The notes: generated by a model not told the origin, from the letters alone. A stretch of 51,151 bases of DNA from Leptolyngbya sp. BC1307 (GCF_002286735.1 NZ_NRTA01000032.1:1-51151); one strand, 5' to 3'. Shown: positions 26,067-36,010, counted from the first letter of the stretch. Translations and numbers: made by a program.

Positions 26067-27608
26067 CTAATAGTCACCGCCAGAGCCATATTTCAGGGCG
26101 TCGATCCAGCGATTAGCGTAGTATTGTTTTTTCGCAGAGCTGGCCAGCGCTCTATCAACCGAGCTTTCAGCCGCGTTTAGGACGTTGTATCCGCCTAAGC
26201 TGACAAAGTGTCGCATCCAGCTAGCCACCGAGCCGACGCCGACCTGCGGCAAAATGCTGGCGACCAAGAGTGGATGCCGGGTAGAGGTTCGCAGCATGGT
26301 TTTTGCCAGCGCCGGAAATTGAACAACATCTTGCAAAAAAGGCTTGAGCACATCATCTCCTAACGCGGCCATATCTGCAAAAATGGTGGAGAGAACGTCG
26401 TTAATTTTATTAGGAGGAACCTTTTGATTTACCCCTACGCTCATCGACTTTTGAAATAGCCAGGTAACAGAGAGATTCGGCTGATAAGGCTGGAGCACTC
26501 CCAACGATTTGCTGTCTAACAAATCGGCATCTAAGGCTTCATGAATGCCCTTTGTGAGTCTTCCTAAGTGACGAACCATCGCGCCAAAGCCGCCGAAGCT
26601 CAGTGGCGATTGGCTGCCGCTGCTATCACCGACGGGCAGCGTACGGTTCCAGGGATACTGCAAGGGACTATCTTTGTAACAGGGAAAAAAGCCAAAGAGG
26701 GCGCGGACAAAATCAAGCTGGTCGAGCGGCGTATTCTGGTATTCAGGCAACAGCGTCAGGTAGTCTTCAAAAAACGCTTCTAAGCTAGGCCGACTGGGAT
26801 GCGCATCCAGGTAGGTGAACATATAAGTGGTCCGGCCATCGCGAGCAGGAAAGGCTTCCCAAAAGTACTGACACTGGTTTTTGATGGGCGTAAACGAGGC
26901 GATCAGGTCGCCGGTTTCGTTGTTGTTGTAGCCTTTTGCACAGGTACCGACAACCATACAGGCAGCATCTGGCTTTTCGCCCTGGCGAGCTTGCTGCACG
27001 ATAGGAGAAAAGTGCCCCATCGCGTCTACCAGCAGCCGGGCGGTAATGGGTGAATCTGATGCCTGAATGCTGACGCCGTTAGGATGGACGGTAGCCGACT
27101 GAAAAGGCGTGTGCTCTAAGAGTGTGCCGCCGCTGGCGAGAAACTTTTGCTTCAGCTTATCTAACAGATACACCGGGTCTACGCCAATGTTGAGAACGTC
27201 TGTTACCCAAAGTTCTTTGCCGCCGTTGAAGGTGATGCGAGCGGGGTTGTATTGGGTGGCGATCGCCTCACCCAACTCCTCTTCACTCAGCAACTCCAAC
27301 TCCACAAACGTCTCCAGCTCCCGCCGCGAGATATTCCACTCCTGCTCGCGTCCGCGCAGCTCCCCTCGCTCCAGCAGCACCACTCGCCAACCTTTACCCG
27401 CCAGCGCCGCCCCCAGCAAAATACCAAGCGTTCCCCCACAGACCGCCACATCATAATCGACTTGTTCTAGAGGCTTAGCCTGCTCAGTAATCACAGTCGG
27501 GAAAGAGCGCTCGCCAGCCTTATAAGTCCTCCACAGCTCATCAGCTTTCTGGAGGCCAATAAGCGGATTGCCGGGGATGGTAGACAGTATTTCTTGGGTT
27601 TTACTCAT
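26067..27608 (-). CDS. cruP: CruP, lycopene-cyclase-family flavoprotein
   Basis: An FAD-binding protein of the CruA/CruP family. CruP is conserved in cyanobacteria and plants; it is a paralogue of the CruA lycopene cyclase and has been linked to carotenoid metabolism under photo-oxidative stress, with disputed enzyme activity. Seen: the dinucleotide fold DYDVAVCGGTLGILLGAALA, then G-R-E-Q-E-W-N-I-S-R-R-E-L, LVDAMGHFSPIVQQ, FWEAFPARDGRTTYMFTY, and PVGDSSGSQSPLSFGGFGAM. These match plant CruP from memory very closely. ATG at 27608 is preferred over 27647; neither has a clear ribosome site. Confidence 0.88.
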   Translation of the reverse strand: MSKTQEILSTIPGNPLIGLQKADELWRTYKAGERSFPTVITEQAKPLEQVDYDVAVCGGTLGILLGAALAGKGWRVVLLERGELRGREQEWNISRRELETFVELELLSEEELGEAIATQYNPARITFNGGKELWVTDVLNIGVDPVYLLDKLKQKFLASGGTLLEHTPFQSATVHPNGVSIQASDSPITARLLVDAMGHFSPIVQQARQGEKPDAACMVVGTCAKGYNNNETGDLIASFTPIKNQCQYFWEAFPARDGRTTYMFTYLDAHPSRPSLEAFFEDYLTLLPEYQNTPLDQLDFVRALFGFFPCYKDSPLQYPWNRTLPVGDSSGSQSPLSFGGFGAMVRHLGRLTKGIHEALDADLLDSKSLGVLQPYQPNLSVTWLFQKSMSVGVNQKVPPNKINDVLSTIFADMAALGDDVLKPFLQDVVQFPALAKTMLRTSTRHPLLVASILPQVGVGSVASWMRHFVSLGGYNVLNAAESSVDRALASSAKKQYYANRWIDALKYGSGGDY

Positions 27609-27717
27609 CCTCTCAGTATAGGAAAAAAGCGCGTCCCGATGGGTCATTCAAAAGGCTACCGCTTCCTAGTAGGCTGATACACATAGGCGTAGCGCATAGC
27701 AGGAGGCTTTATTCGCG

Positions 27718-28806
27718 ATGGCACAGACATCTATCGGTGTGGCAGTTGTCGGCACGGGCTTTGGGCAGAAGGTGCATATCCCAGGGTTGCAGGCGCATCA
27801 TCGAACGGAAGTAGTGGCGGTGTGGAACCGCGATCGCGCCAAAGCCCAACAGGTGGCTGATGACTGTGGGGCCGGGTTTGCGAGCGATCGCCTCACCGAC
27901 ATCCTCGCCCAAGACAGCGTACAGGCCGTCACCCTGGCCACGCCACCTTTTGCCCACTACGACATGGCCTGCGAAATCATCAGAGCCGGCAAGCATCTCC
28001 TGCTAGAAAAGCCTGTGACCCTTTCAGTTGGTGAGGCCAAGCACCTGCAGTCTCTGGCAGCAGAACATGACGTCGCCGTTGTGCCCGACTTTGAATTTCG
28101 CTATATCCCCGCCTGGCAGCACTTTGCCGAACTGCTAGTTCACGGCGCGGTGGGAGAAAAGCGCCTGGTCAAAATTGACTGGCTGGCCTCCAGCCGGGCC
28201 AATTCGCAGCGAGCCTGGAACTGGTACGCGCAGAAAAAGCTTGGCGGCGGCGCACTGGGCTCTATCTCTCATACCTTTGACTATGTCAACTGGCTATTTG
28301 GCCCTGCAAACAATATCAGCGCCACGCTCAGCACGTCGATTACGCAGCGGCCCGACCCAGACACTGGCGAAATGAAGCCGGTTGATTCTGATGATGTCTG
28401 TGCCATAGCCCTCACCCTCGCTAGCAGTACCCTCTGCCAGATCACGCTCAGCGCCGTCAGCTACGCCGGACGCGGCCACTGGATAGAAGTGTATGGCGAC
28501 AAAGGCACGCTGGTAATCGGCAATCCTAGCCAAACAGATTACGTGAACGGGTTCAAAGTGTTTGCCAGTGAGCAGGGCGGTGAACTCCAGGAAGTGCCGA
28601 CACCAGAGCGGCTGAATTTTCCCAAGGTGTATAGCGACGGGCGGATTGCGCCATTTGTGCGAGTGGTGAATCACTGGGTGAGCTGCATTGAGACGGGGAG
28701 AGCGATCGCGCCCTCCATGGCCGAAGGCGTCTACTCACAGCTCCTGATGGACTTGACCCACCGCTCTCACGAAGGCAAAACTCAGCTATCGGTTCCTAAC
28801 CTTTAG
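27718..28806 (+). CDS. Gfo/Idh/MocA-family oxidoreductase
   Basis: A 362-residue NAD(P)-dependent dehydrogenase acting on a sugar or sugar-like hydroxyl. The Rossmann motif GVAVVGTGFGQKVH is at residues 7-20, and E-K-P (97-99) carries the conserved active-site lysine. The C-terminal sheet domain has G-G-G-A-L-G-S-I-S-H-T-F-D-Y, typical of the family. The substrate cannot be told. AGGAGG lies 12 bases upstream of ATG. It is divergent from cruP with a short spacer of about 110 bases. Confidence 0.9.
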   Translation: MAQTSIGVAVVGTGFGQKVHIPGLQAHHRTEVVAVWNRDRAKAQQVADDCGAGFASDRLTDILAQDSVQAVTLATPPFAHYDMACEIIRAGKHLLLEKPVTLSVGEAKHLQSLAAEHDVAVVPDFEFRYIPAWQHFAELLVHGAVGEKRLVKIDWLASSRANSQRAWNWYAQKKLGGGALGSISHTFDYVNWLFGPANNISATLSTSITQRPDPDTGEMKPVDSDDVCAIALTLASSTLCQITLSAVSYAGRGHWIEVYGDKGTLVIGNPSQTDYVNGFKVFASEQGGELQEVPTPERLNFPKVYSDGRIAPFVRVVNHWVSCIETGRAIAPSMAEGVYSQLLMDLTHRSHEGKTQLSVPNL

Positions 28807-28863
28807 CGGACAATGCCGAATTCACTATACTGAAGCTACATCATTACTGTTTGGCACTGGCCA

Positions 28864-29700
28864 ATGCGCTTCCTCAACCCCAAGACAGACTTTGCCTTCA
28901 AAAAGATCTTTGGCTCAAGCCAGAGTAAAGATATCCTCATCAGCTTTCTTAACGCTTTGCTGTACGAAGGGCAGGCGGCTATTCAAGACTTAGAGATTAT
29001 TGATCCGTACCAAGCGCCTCAGCTTAAGGGCATGAAAGACACCTTTCTCGATGTCAAAGCGACGCTGACTGACGATAAAACTGTGATTATCGAAATGCAG
29101 GTGCTGAACGTTCTGGGCTTTGAAAAGCGAGTGCTTTACAACGCGGCCAAGGCATTCTCCATTCAGCTTGAGAGCGGTCAACAATACGCCCGCCTCAACC
29201 CGGTAATTGCCCTCACCATCACCGACTTTGAGATGTTCCCTGAGAGTGAAAAGGTAATTTCAAGATATGCCCTCAAGGAAAAAGACGACCTCACCACCTA
29301 CTCAGACGATATTGAGCTGGTGTTTGTAGAGCTGCCCAAGTTTGAGAAATCACTCGACGAACTCACAACCTTGAGCGATCGCTGGATATACTTTCTCAAG
29401 CAGGCAGAGAGCCTGGAAGTCGTGCCGCAGTCCTGGCAGGATACGCCCGCCTTTGAAAGAGCCTTTGAGATTGCCGAGCTGAGCAATCTGAGCCGGGAAG
29501 AATTAGACATTTTTGAGCGTAAGCAGATGTTTTTGCAAGACAGCCGCAATGCCGTGCTAAAAGGCATTCAACAGGGAATTGAGCAGGGTAAGCGGCAGCA
29601 GGCAGAAGCGATCGCCCGCTCCCTCCTAAACGTATTAGACATCGAGACCATCAGCCAGACAACAGGACTAAGCGTAGAGCAGATTTTGTTGCTCAGATAG
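28864..29700 (+). CDS. Rpn-family PD-(D/E)XK nuclease
   Basis: A 278-residue Rpn/YhgA-like protein. E. coli RpnA family members are DNA endonucleases that promote RecA-independent recombination. Seen: the opening FLNPKTDFAFKKIFG, the nuclease core with D63 (LDVKATLTD) and E77-x-Q79 (V-I-I-E-M-Q-V), and Y-N-A-A-K-A-F-S-I-Q-L. The C-terminus has a charged helix with QQGIEQGKRQQAEAIARSLL, then an HTH-like ETISQTTGLSVEQILLL. The reading frame is intact. Such genes are often mobile or present in many copies in cyanobacteria. Confidence 0.88.
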   Translation: MRFLNPKTDFAFKKIFGSSQSKDILISFLNALLYEGQAAIQDLEIIDPYQAPQLKGMKDTFLDVKATLTDDKTVIIEMQVLNVLGFEKRVLYNAAKAFSIQLESGQQYARLNPVIALTITDFEMFPESEKVISRYALKEKDDLTTYSDDIELVFVELPKFEKSLDELTTLSDRWIYFLKQAESLEVVPQSWQDTPAFERAFEIAELSNLSREELDIFERKQMFLQDSRNAVLKGIQQGIEQGKRQQAEAIARSLLNVLDIETISQTTGLSVEQILLLR

Positions 29701-29784
29701 TTCAAAAAGGAATAAAGCTCGGCTATCAGCTCTAATAACAGAGTCTATCGTTAATATAAAGACGTTCGCTACGGGAGATTCGTG

Positions 29785-30084
29785 ATGTCCAGTCAATCAG
29801 ATAAAAAGGCGTACCAAGAAACAGCCGAAGCCAAAATGCAGGAGCTAGGCGCTCAAATTGACGCGCTTCAGGCCAAAGCAGATGCCGCCAAAGCCGAAGC
29901 CAAAGTCAAATATCAAGAGCAAATTGCCGCCTTAAAGGTGAAGCAGACAGAAACGAAGGCTAAGTATGCAGCGCTAAAAAACTCAGCAGACAGTGCCTGG
30001 GAAGAAATGAAGGCAGGCGCAGACTCCGCCTGGCAAGAACTGCAAATAGCCTTTGAAAAAGCTAAGTCTAAGTTCGATGCCTGA
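29785..30084 (+). CDS. Small coiled-coil protein
   Basis: A 99-residue, almost fully helical, Lys/Glu/Ala-rich protein with heptad-like spacing (EAKMQELGAQIDALQAKAD) and a repeated D-S-A-W-(E/Q)-E motif (ADSAWEEMKAGADSAWQEL). No enzyme motif or membrane segment is present. Similar small alanine-rich coiled-coil proteins are common in cyanobacteria; the function is unknown. ATG 29785 follows GGGAGATTC; a GTG at 29782 is the alternative start. Confidence 0.7.
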   Translation: MSSQSDKKAYQETAEAKMQELGAQIDALQAKADAAKAEAKVKYQEQIAALKVKQTETKAKYAALKNSADSAWEEMKAGADSAWQELQIAFEKAKSKFDA

Positions 30085-30131
30085 AGCCAGCAGACACCAT
30101 CAGCCAGAAGACCGGCTTGAGCAGTAGTGAA

Positions 30132-30161
30132 ATCTCAGCGCTGAAACGGCAGCGCTGAGAT
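30132..30161. terminator. Perfect 12-bp hairpin between convergent genes
   Basis: ATCTCAGCGCTG (30132-30143) pairs perfectly with CAGCGCTGAGAT (30150-30161), loop AAACGG. It lies between the stop codons of the coiled-coil gene and ndhH and is well placed as a two-way terminator, although no T-run follows on either side. Confidence 0.65.
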
Positions 30162-30197
30162 AGTCGATACAGACAAACGATTGTCAACAGGGGTGCT

Positions 30198-31382
30198 CTA
30201 TCGGTCAACAGAGCCCATGATGATATCTATGCTCCCGAGAATAGGCATAATATCAGCCAGCTTCACGCCGCGCAGCAGATTGGGCAAAATTTGCAGGTTG
30301 TTAAAATCAGCCGAGCGGATTTTCCATCGCCAGGGGAAGACATTGTCTTCACCAATGATGTAGATGCCCATTTCGCCTTTGCCAGTCTCAATGCGGACGT
30401 AGTGCTCCCCTTCAGGAATTTTAAAAGTAGGCGCGATCTTTTTCCCAGAAAACTGATAGTCAAAGCCATTCCACTCCGACTTCGGTCCGCCTGCCATCCG
30501 CTGAGCTTCTAGATTTTCGTAGGGGCCACCAGGCAGCTGATCCATCGCCTGACGGATGATTTTCACCGACTCGCGCATTTCGTTATTGCGCACAACGTAG
30601 CGGGCAAAGCAGTCGCCTTCGGTGGCCCACTGCACGTCCCAATCTAGCTCGTCGTAGCGCTCATAGTGGTCTACCTTACGCAAGTCCCACTTCACACCAG
30701 AGGCTCGGAGCATCGGGCCAGAGCAGCCCCAATTAATCGCATCTTCCCGAGACATGGTGCCGACGCCTTCTACCCGGCGACGAAAAATGGGGTTATCAGT
30801 AATCAGCCGCTCATACTCATCCACCTTGGGCATAAAGTAATCGCAGAAGTCTCTGCACTTATCAATCCAGCCGTAGGGCAAATCGGCAGCAACGCCACCA
30901 ATGCGAAAATAGTTATTGTTGATCAGCCGGGCGCCAGAAGCCGCTTCCCACAAGTCATAGATCATCTCCCGTTCGCGAAAGATGTAGAAGAAGGGCGTTT
31001 GAGCGCCAACGTCGGCCATAAAGGGGCCAAGCCACAGCAGATGGTTAGCAATGCGGTTTAGCTCTAGCATGATCATGCGGATGTAGCTAGCGCGTTTGGG
31101 CACTTCGATGTTGGCTAGCTTCTCAGGCGCGTTGACCGTGATGGCTTCATTGAACATGCCAGCGGCGTAGTCCCAGCGGCTGACGTAGGGCACGTACATG
31201 ACGTTGGTGCGGCTTTCGGCAATTTTTTCCATGCCGCGATGCAGATAGCCAATGACCGGCTCAACGTCGATCACATCCTCACCATCTAGGGTGACAATCA
31301 AACGGAGCACCCCGTGCATAGAAGGGTGATGAGGCCCCATGTTAATGACCATGGGCTCGGTCTTGGTTTGCAGCGTTGCCAT
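30198..31382 (-). CDS. ndhH: NAD(P)H-quinone oxidoreductase subunit H (NdhH)
   Basis: The 49-kDa-type peripheral-arm subunit of NDH-1, forming part of the quinone site next to cluster N2. All 394 residues are typical: [46 protein letters not shown], and the C-terminal [35 protein letters not shown]. It stands alone here; in cyanobacteria ndhH is commonly separate from the ndhCKJ and ndhAIGE clusters. Confidence 0.97.
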   Translation of the reverse strand: MATLQTKTEPMVINMGPHHPSMHGVLRLIVTLDGEDVIDVEPVIGYLHRGMEKIAESRTNVMYVPYVSRWDYAAGMFNEAITVNAPEKLANIEVPKRASYIRMIMLELNRIANHLLWLGPFMADVGAQTPFFYIFREREMIYDLWEAASGARLINNNYFRIGGVAADLPYGWIDKCRDFCDYFMPKVDEYERLITDNPIFRRRVEGVGTMSREDAINWGCSGPMLRASGVKWDLRKVDHYERYDELDWDVQWATEGDCFARYVVRNNEMRESVKIIRQAMDQLPGGPYENLEAQRMAGGPKSEWNGFDYQFSGKKIAPTFKIPEGEHYVRIETGKGEMGIYIIGEDNVFPWRWKIRSADFNNLQILPNLLRGVKLADIMPILGSIDIIMGSVDR

Positions 31383-31564
31383 GTGTTTACGGGTTTCCTT
31401 TACGGCTCTACTCTATTACTTTGCTATTGTCATACGTTTACTCTAAAGATTCAACGGTCAAACAATATTGATTTGCAGGGGTTAGACTGCCCTGTGAGTC
31501 TATTCCAAGGTAGCGTTTTTCGGCGCTGCTGAACTGCTGCCGCCCAACCCTAGCGCTTAAAGAT

Positions 31565-32443
31565 ATGTCTGAAGATGGATTTGCTCAGCCTTTTTTTCAT
31601 GTTCCTGTCCTGAGTGGGGCGGTGATTGAGGGGCTACAGGTGCGGGCGGGCGATCGCTATTTAGATGCGACCGTGGGCGGGGCGGGCCATGCCGAGCTGA
31701 TATTGCAGGCTGCGGCAGATGTGGAGCTAGTAGCGCTTGATCAAGATTTGCAGGCGCTAGCAGCGGCTGAGGAACGGCTAGCTGAGTTTAACCGGACGAC
31801 TTTTATTCACACTAATTTTGCTCGCTACGATCCGGCTGACTTACGCTTTGACGGCATTTTGGCTGATATTGGCGTTAGCTCTACGCAACTTGATCAGTCG
31901 CAGCGGGGGTTTAGCTTTCGCCACGAAGCTCCGCTAGATATGCGAATGGACAGCACGCAGGAGCTGACGGCGGCTGAAATTGTCAATCATTGGGATGAAA
32001 AGACGCTGGCCGATACGATTTATCAATATGGAGAGGAGCGGCTGTCGCGGCGGATTTCCCGGCGAATGGTAGAGAAGCGGCCTTTTAGTACGACGACGGA
32101 ACTGGCTGATGCGATCGCGGGTGCCTACCCCGCCAAAGCCCGCCACGGTCGCATTCATCCGGCGACCCGCACCTTTCAAGCGCTGCGGATCGCGGTGAAT
32201 GGTGAGCTAACGGCGCTAGAGAATTTTTTGGCAAAAGCGCCTGACTGGCTAGCCCCGGGAGGACGGCTGGCGATTATCAGCTTTCACAGTTTGGAAGATC
32301 GGATTGTGAAGTATGCCTTTCGGGGGGACGAGCGGTTGCAAATTATTACCAAAAAGCCGATTGTGGCGACGCGAGAAGAAGTGAGGGAGAACAAGCGATC
32401 GCGCTCTGCCAAACTGAGAATCGCCGAACGCAAGGCGCTGTAG
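31565..32443 (+). CDS. rsmH: 16S rRNA (cytosine-1402 N4) methyltransferase
   Basis: AdoMet-dependent enzyme that methylates N4 of C1402 in the 16S rRNA decoding centre. The 292 residues carry H-V-P-V-L-S near the start, [13 protein letters not shown] (AdoMet loop), [30 protein letters not shown] and [13 protein letters not shown]. All are signatures of the family. In many bacteria rsmH heads the division/cell-wall cluster, but here it does not. Confidence 0.96.
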   Translation: MSEDGFAQPFFHVPVLSGAVIEGLQVRAGDRYLDATVGGAGHAELILQAAADVELVALDQDLQALAAAEERLAEFNRTTFIHTNFARYDPADLRFDGILADIGVSSTQLDQSQRGFSFRHEAPLDMRMDSTQELTAAEIVNHWDEKTLADTIYQYGEERLSRRISRRMVEKRPFSTTTELADAIAGAYPAKARHGRIHPATRTFQALRIAVNGELTALENFLAKAPDWLAPGGRLAIISFHSLEDRIVKYAFRGDERLQIITKKPIVATREEVRENKRSRSAKLRIAERKAL

Positions 32444-32715
32444 TTCAAGGCTATTTTGTCGGTGCTGTATCGCCGCAGAATTAATACTTTGGTGGTATTG
32501 ACTGCTTGCTGCGCTATCCAGCCTATTGCCAGGATAATGGCAATGGTGAATGCATGGGCAAGTTTGTCATCCCAGGAATCAGGCAGATAATAATCTACGA
32601 GCGACAGCGCACTGTTGGCAATGCCTTCGTGGACAACTCCCAGGGTCAGAATATTGACTGTAGTGTTGCCGTCATCTAGCCTCTGTGCATTCTAACCCTC
32701 TAGCAGAACCGACCC
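32444..32715 (-). other. Spacer with a startless open frame on the minus strand
   Basis: No complete gene is seen. On the minus strand a frame open from about 32691 leftwards reads G-V-V-H-E-G-I-A-N-S-A-L-S-L, then a hydrophobic helix-like L-A-H-A-F-T-I-A-I-I-L-A-I-G-W-I, with no ATG, GTG or TTG before it; it continues into the 3' end of rsmH. It may be a remnant of a small membrane protein or chance. Confidence 0.3.
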
Positions 32716-33372
32716 TTAGAAAAGCGCGAAGGCCACATTTTCTAGCGCTTTGAGTCCTTTTAGCGAGCCTCTAATAAATCGGATTGCTGATAGCGGACGT
32801 TTTATAAAACTGAGAGCTAGGTACATTGGCCTGAGTGAGCCGTCGGCTGCGATCGCCCCCGCAATATCGGGCAAATCATCCTGACAGTCATCACTGATCA
32901 CTCTCAAGATAGCGATCGCCCTCTCAGGCAATGCCTTCAGTAAAACAGCTCCTTCCATATCGACGACGCTGGCACTGTAGCGATCGCCTAATCTCTTTTT
33001 CTCCGCTACGGTTGTAATCACGCGATCGCATGTCACGCCTATCCCAGTGGCAATCCTCAGTCGTTCTGCCAGTTGAGTGGTGAGAGTGCGATCGCATGCA
33101 AACATCTCTCCTGCCGCCTGCCAAATTTTCTCTATCACGACTCCATTACCCACGCTCAGCTCAGGCGTGAGACTGCCGCCTAACCCCATCAGCAATACGC
33201 CGCCCTCCCGAATAGACCGGGTTTCTAAAAACGTTTTAACACCCTGCGGCCCCGCCGGAATCGCCACTAATTCAGGAGCATTTGGCACCCTACTCAGTCC
33301 GCTTTTGACGGCCTGGTACTCAGCCCCCGCCGGCACCAGAACTGTCTGAATTTTTACGCTTTCGCTATACAT
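32716..33372 (-). CDS. hpnG: Hopanoid-associated phosphorylase, HpnG-like
   Basis: A 218-residue nucleoside-phosphorylase-fold protein. In hopanoid synthesis HpnG removes adenine from adenosylhopane, the product of HpnH. Seen: V-L-V-P-A-G-A-E-Y at the start, L-L-M-G-L-G-G-S-L near residue 61, the substrate motif S-A-S-V-V-D-M-E-G-A-V-L, and R-V-I-S-D-D with the base-binding aspartate. Fold motifs alone would allow other MTA/SAH nucleosidase-like roles; the HpnG call rests on hpnA and hpnH close by. Its ATG overlaps the stop region of the ABC gene by 8 bp, so translation is probably coupled. Confidence 0.7.
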   Translation of the reverse strand: MYSESVKIQTVLVPAGAEYQAVKSGLSRVPNAPELVAIPAGPQGVKTFLETRSIREGGVLLMGLGGSLTPELSVGNGVVIEKIWQAAGEMFACDRTLTTQLAERLRIATGIGVTCDRVITTVAEKKRLGDRYSASVVDMEGAVLLKALPERAIAILRVISDDCQDDLPDIAGAIAADGSLRPMYLALSFIKRPLSAIRFIRGSLKGLKALENVAFALF

Positions 33373-34999
33373 GAGATGGCTGAACAGGTGGGTTATCGTA
33401 GCTAATGCTGCCGTAGTCGAGCTTAATTAAGCGATCTGCCCAATGAAAATAGCGGTCGTCGTGGCTGATGACAAAAATAGTCTTGCCTTGGGCTTTTAAA
33501 TCAGGCAAAAACTGAGTGTAAAAAATGTGCTTGAAGGTAGGGTCCTGGTCGGCTGCCCATTCGTCAAACAGGTAGATCGGGCGATTCTCTAGATAGGCGC
33601 TTAGCAGCGTGAGTCGCTTGCGCTGACCCTGAGAAAGTGACGTTGTCGAAAATTCGCCATGATCAATGCTGACCTTATGGTCGAGCTGTAATTTTTTTAG
33701 GTATTCTCTGGCGCGAATATCGTCGGCGCTGCTGTCGAAGCCCAACAGTCGATCAAATAGATAGAAATCTGAGAAAACAACAGAAAAATGCTGGCGATAC
33801 CAGTCTTGATTTTGAGCCGTCACCGGCTGATCGTCTAGCCAGATAGATCCAGACTGAGGTTGATACAGGCCCGTTATTAGCTTGGCTAGTGTAGATTTGC
33901 CGCTGCCATTACCGCCAATGACGAAAATTAGCTCGCCAGGATGCACTGTCAGGTTTACGGGGCCAAGCGTGAATTCGCTGTCGCCCTGATCGGTGCGGTA
34001 GGTATGGGTTGTCTCCTTGAGGCTAAGGCGGTGCCAGTCGGTGGGCGGTGGGGGCGCTGTCGCAGCAGACTTAGGACTGCTCAAGCTCAGACCCAGTGTC
34101 CTGATTTTATCAAGAGCGATGCTGGCGCGACTGAGCAGCGGTAGCTTGTTGACCAGGCTTTCCATCGGGCCGAGCACATAGGTAAAGGTAAGCACGTAGC
34201 CAAAGCGCATTTCTGGGGTGATGCCAATCCATCGCGGTAGGGCAAACAGTATCAGCCCCACCGCAAAGAAGTAGATGAACTTTCCCCAACTATCGATAAT
34301 GGCAAACAGGCTCATGCCTCGCTCGTTGGCGCGGCGAACTCGAATAGCGGTTTGTTGTAAATCTGCTTCTAAAAAGTCTTGCTGACCCAAATAGTGCAGC
34401 TTGAGTTCTTTGACGCCATCAACCAAAGTGCGAAAGTGTTGAAATAGCTGATCCTGTTGTTCTCGGGCTATGCCCAACCACCGCCAGCCACTGACTAGAA
34501 ACCAGCGACAGCTCACTGAAGCGATCAGCGTCAGCAAAATCACCAGCGCCAGCACTTGCCACGACAGCCAGGAGATATAGACCATGCACCCTGCGGCGCT
34601 AGCAATGTTAATTACTAGCATCGGCACCACACCAGCGGCGTTTGCGACCGTCTGTACGTCTTCTGTGAGCACTACTAGCAGGCGCGGCAGTCCTAAGGTC
34701 TCTAAGGGTTTTAGTTCAGTCGCTAAAATCTGGCGGCTGAGGCGCATTTGCAGATCAAATACCGCCGCCTGAGAGAAGCGGACTAGCAGAATGCGAGAGA
34801 ACATAGCAGTCGTGAGCGCGACAATGCCCAAGCCGATGAAGGCAACTGTGATTGCCCCACTCGGCAACCCTTCCTGCACGACCGTCCGGCTGATCAATGC
34901 AATCAGACCCGCGCTACAGCCACCGCTGACTAAGCCAGTCAGGAGCGCGATCGCCACCGCCCGCCACGAAGCCTTCAACAAAAAAACAATGACATCCAT
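33365..34999 (-). CDS. Cyclic-peptide-exporter-type ABC transporter
   Basis: A 544-residue half-transporter with fused membrane and ATPase parts, resembling the SyrD/PvdE/YojI-type family named for cyclic peptide export. Six membrane helices span residues 1-290. The ATPase has Walker A G-G-N-G-S-G-K-S-T at 362-370, signature S-L-S-Q-G-Q-R-K-R at about 453, Walker B I-Y-L-F-D-E-W-A-A-D, and switch VISHDDRYF. There is no peptidase or peptide-synthetase gene nearby. It lies inside the leftward hopanoid-type operon, 24 bp after hpnA and overlapping hpnG, so a lipid or lipid-conjugate substrate is a reasonable inference. Confidence 0.85.
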   Translation of the reverse strand: MDVIVFLLKASWRAVAIALLTGLVSGGCSAGLIALISRTVVQEGLPSGAITVAFIGLGIVALTTAMFSRILLVRFSQAAVFDLQMRLSRQILATELKPLETLGLPRLLVVLTEDVQTVANAAGVVPMLVINIASAAGCMVYISWLSWQVLALVILLTLIASVSCRWFLVSGWRWLGIAREQQDQLFQHFRTLVDGVKELKLHYLGQQDFLEADLQQTAIRVRRANERGMSLFAIIDSWGKFIYFFAVGLILFALPRWIGITPEMRFGYVLTFTYVLGPMESLVNKLPLLSRASIALDKIRTLGLSLSSPKSAATAPPPPTDWHRLSLKETTHTYRTDQGDSEFTLGPVNLTVHPGELIFVIGGNGSGKSTLAKLITGLYQPQSGSIWLDDQPVTAQNQDWYRQHFSVVFSDFYLFDRLLGFDSSADDIRAREYLKKLQLDHKVSIDHGEFSTTSLSQGQRKRLTLLSAYLENRPIYLFDEWAADQDPTFKHIFYTQFLPDLKAQGKTIFVISHDDRYFHWADRLIKLDYGSISYDNPPVQPSHV

Positions 35000-35023
35000 A
35001 GGAATAGAGAAAATCTGGATTGC

Positions 35024-36010
35024 TCAGGCCGCGTAGCCATTCGCGACAAACCAATCGACCTCACGCTGTAAAGCCTGCAAAATTGGCGTTTGGGGCAATC
35101 CCAATTCCTTAACAGCCTTAGAAGCGTCGTAATACATAGTTTTGGTACCCTTGCGAACGCCATCTAGCGGCACGGTCGGCTTTCTACCCAGGCGGGCCAA
35201 GAGATTTTCTTCTATCCAGGCAACGGCGAGCGGAATGCCGACTGGAATGGATCTTGTGGGGGCGCTGATACCCGTGAAGTCTTCTAGCAGGTCGAGCATC
35301 GCTTTAAGCTTCATGTTTTGGTTGCCTAGAATGTAGCGATCGCCCGAGTGCCCTTTCTGCAGCGCCAGCAGATGCCCCCAGGCCACATCTTGCACATCAA
35401 CAAAATTGAGCCCTGTATCTGCCAGATAAAACGGCATCTTCTGCCGTAAAAACCGCACAATAATATCCCCGGTAGGCGTTGGCCTAACGTCCCAGGCCCC
35501 AATCGGCGACGTAGGATTAACAATCACGATATCTTGCCCCCCGGCGATCGCCTTAAAAGCCTCTTGCTCCGCCCAGTATTTAGACTTGCGGTAGTGCCCA
35601 ATCAGGTCTTCCACCGGAGACTGATGCGTTTCATCGACTGGCACGCCTTGAGGCCCCAGGCCAATCGTCGCCGCCGAGCTGGTATAGACCGTGCGTTTAA
35701 TGCCTGCGCGGTTAGCCGCTGCCAGACAGTTGCGCGTGCCCAAAACATTGGCCTGGTGTAGCCGCTCCCGGTCTGACTGCCAGAGAGAATAGTACGCCGC
35801 CACATGAAACAGCGCCTCGCAGCCCTGCATCTGCTGCCAGAGATCGGGATCGTTTAAATCGCTCGTGACTTTTTCAACGTTCAACCCTTGCAGATTATCA
35901 AGCCGGCTGTTGGGCCGCACGAGAGCGCGGACGCTGTGCCCTTCTTGCAGCAGTAGGCGAATGACATTTGCCCCGATAAATCCGGTGCCGCCGGTGACAA
36001 ACACTTGCAT
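35024..36010 (-). CDS. hpnA: Hopanoid-associated sugar epimerase HpnA
   Basis: An extended short-chain dehydrogenase of 328 residues. NAD-binding G-G-T-G-F-I-G at 7-13, catalytic S111-S112 region in YTSSAATIG, and Y140-x3-K144 in HYRKSKYWAE are intact. The sequence agrees with the hopanoid-associated HpnA family: VRPNSRLDNL, VDETHQSP, Q-D-I-V-I-V-N-P-T-S-P-I-G and D-T-G-L-N-F-V-D-V-Q-D-V-A. HpnA acts on a sugar-like head group or side chain; the precise substrate is not established. Third gene of the leftward unit, 45 bp from the RND gene and 24 bp before the ABC gene. Confidence 0.88.
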   Translation of the reverse strand: MQVFVTGGTGFIGANVIRLLLQEGHSVRALVRPNSRLDNLQGLNVEKVTSDLNDPDLWQQMQGCEALFHVAAYYSLWQSDRERLHQANVLGTRNCLAAANRAGIKRTVYTSSAATIGLGPQGVPVDETHQSPVEDLIGHYRKSKYWAEQEAFKAIAGGQDIVIVNPTSPIGAWDVRPTPTGDIIVRFLRQKMPFYLADTGLNFVDVQDVAWGHLLALQKGHSGDRYILGNQNMKLKAMLDLLEDFTGISAPTRSIPVGIPLAVAWIEENLLARLGRKPTVPLDGVRKGTKTMYYDASKAVKELGLPQTPILQALQREVDWFVANGYAA

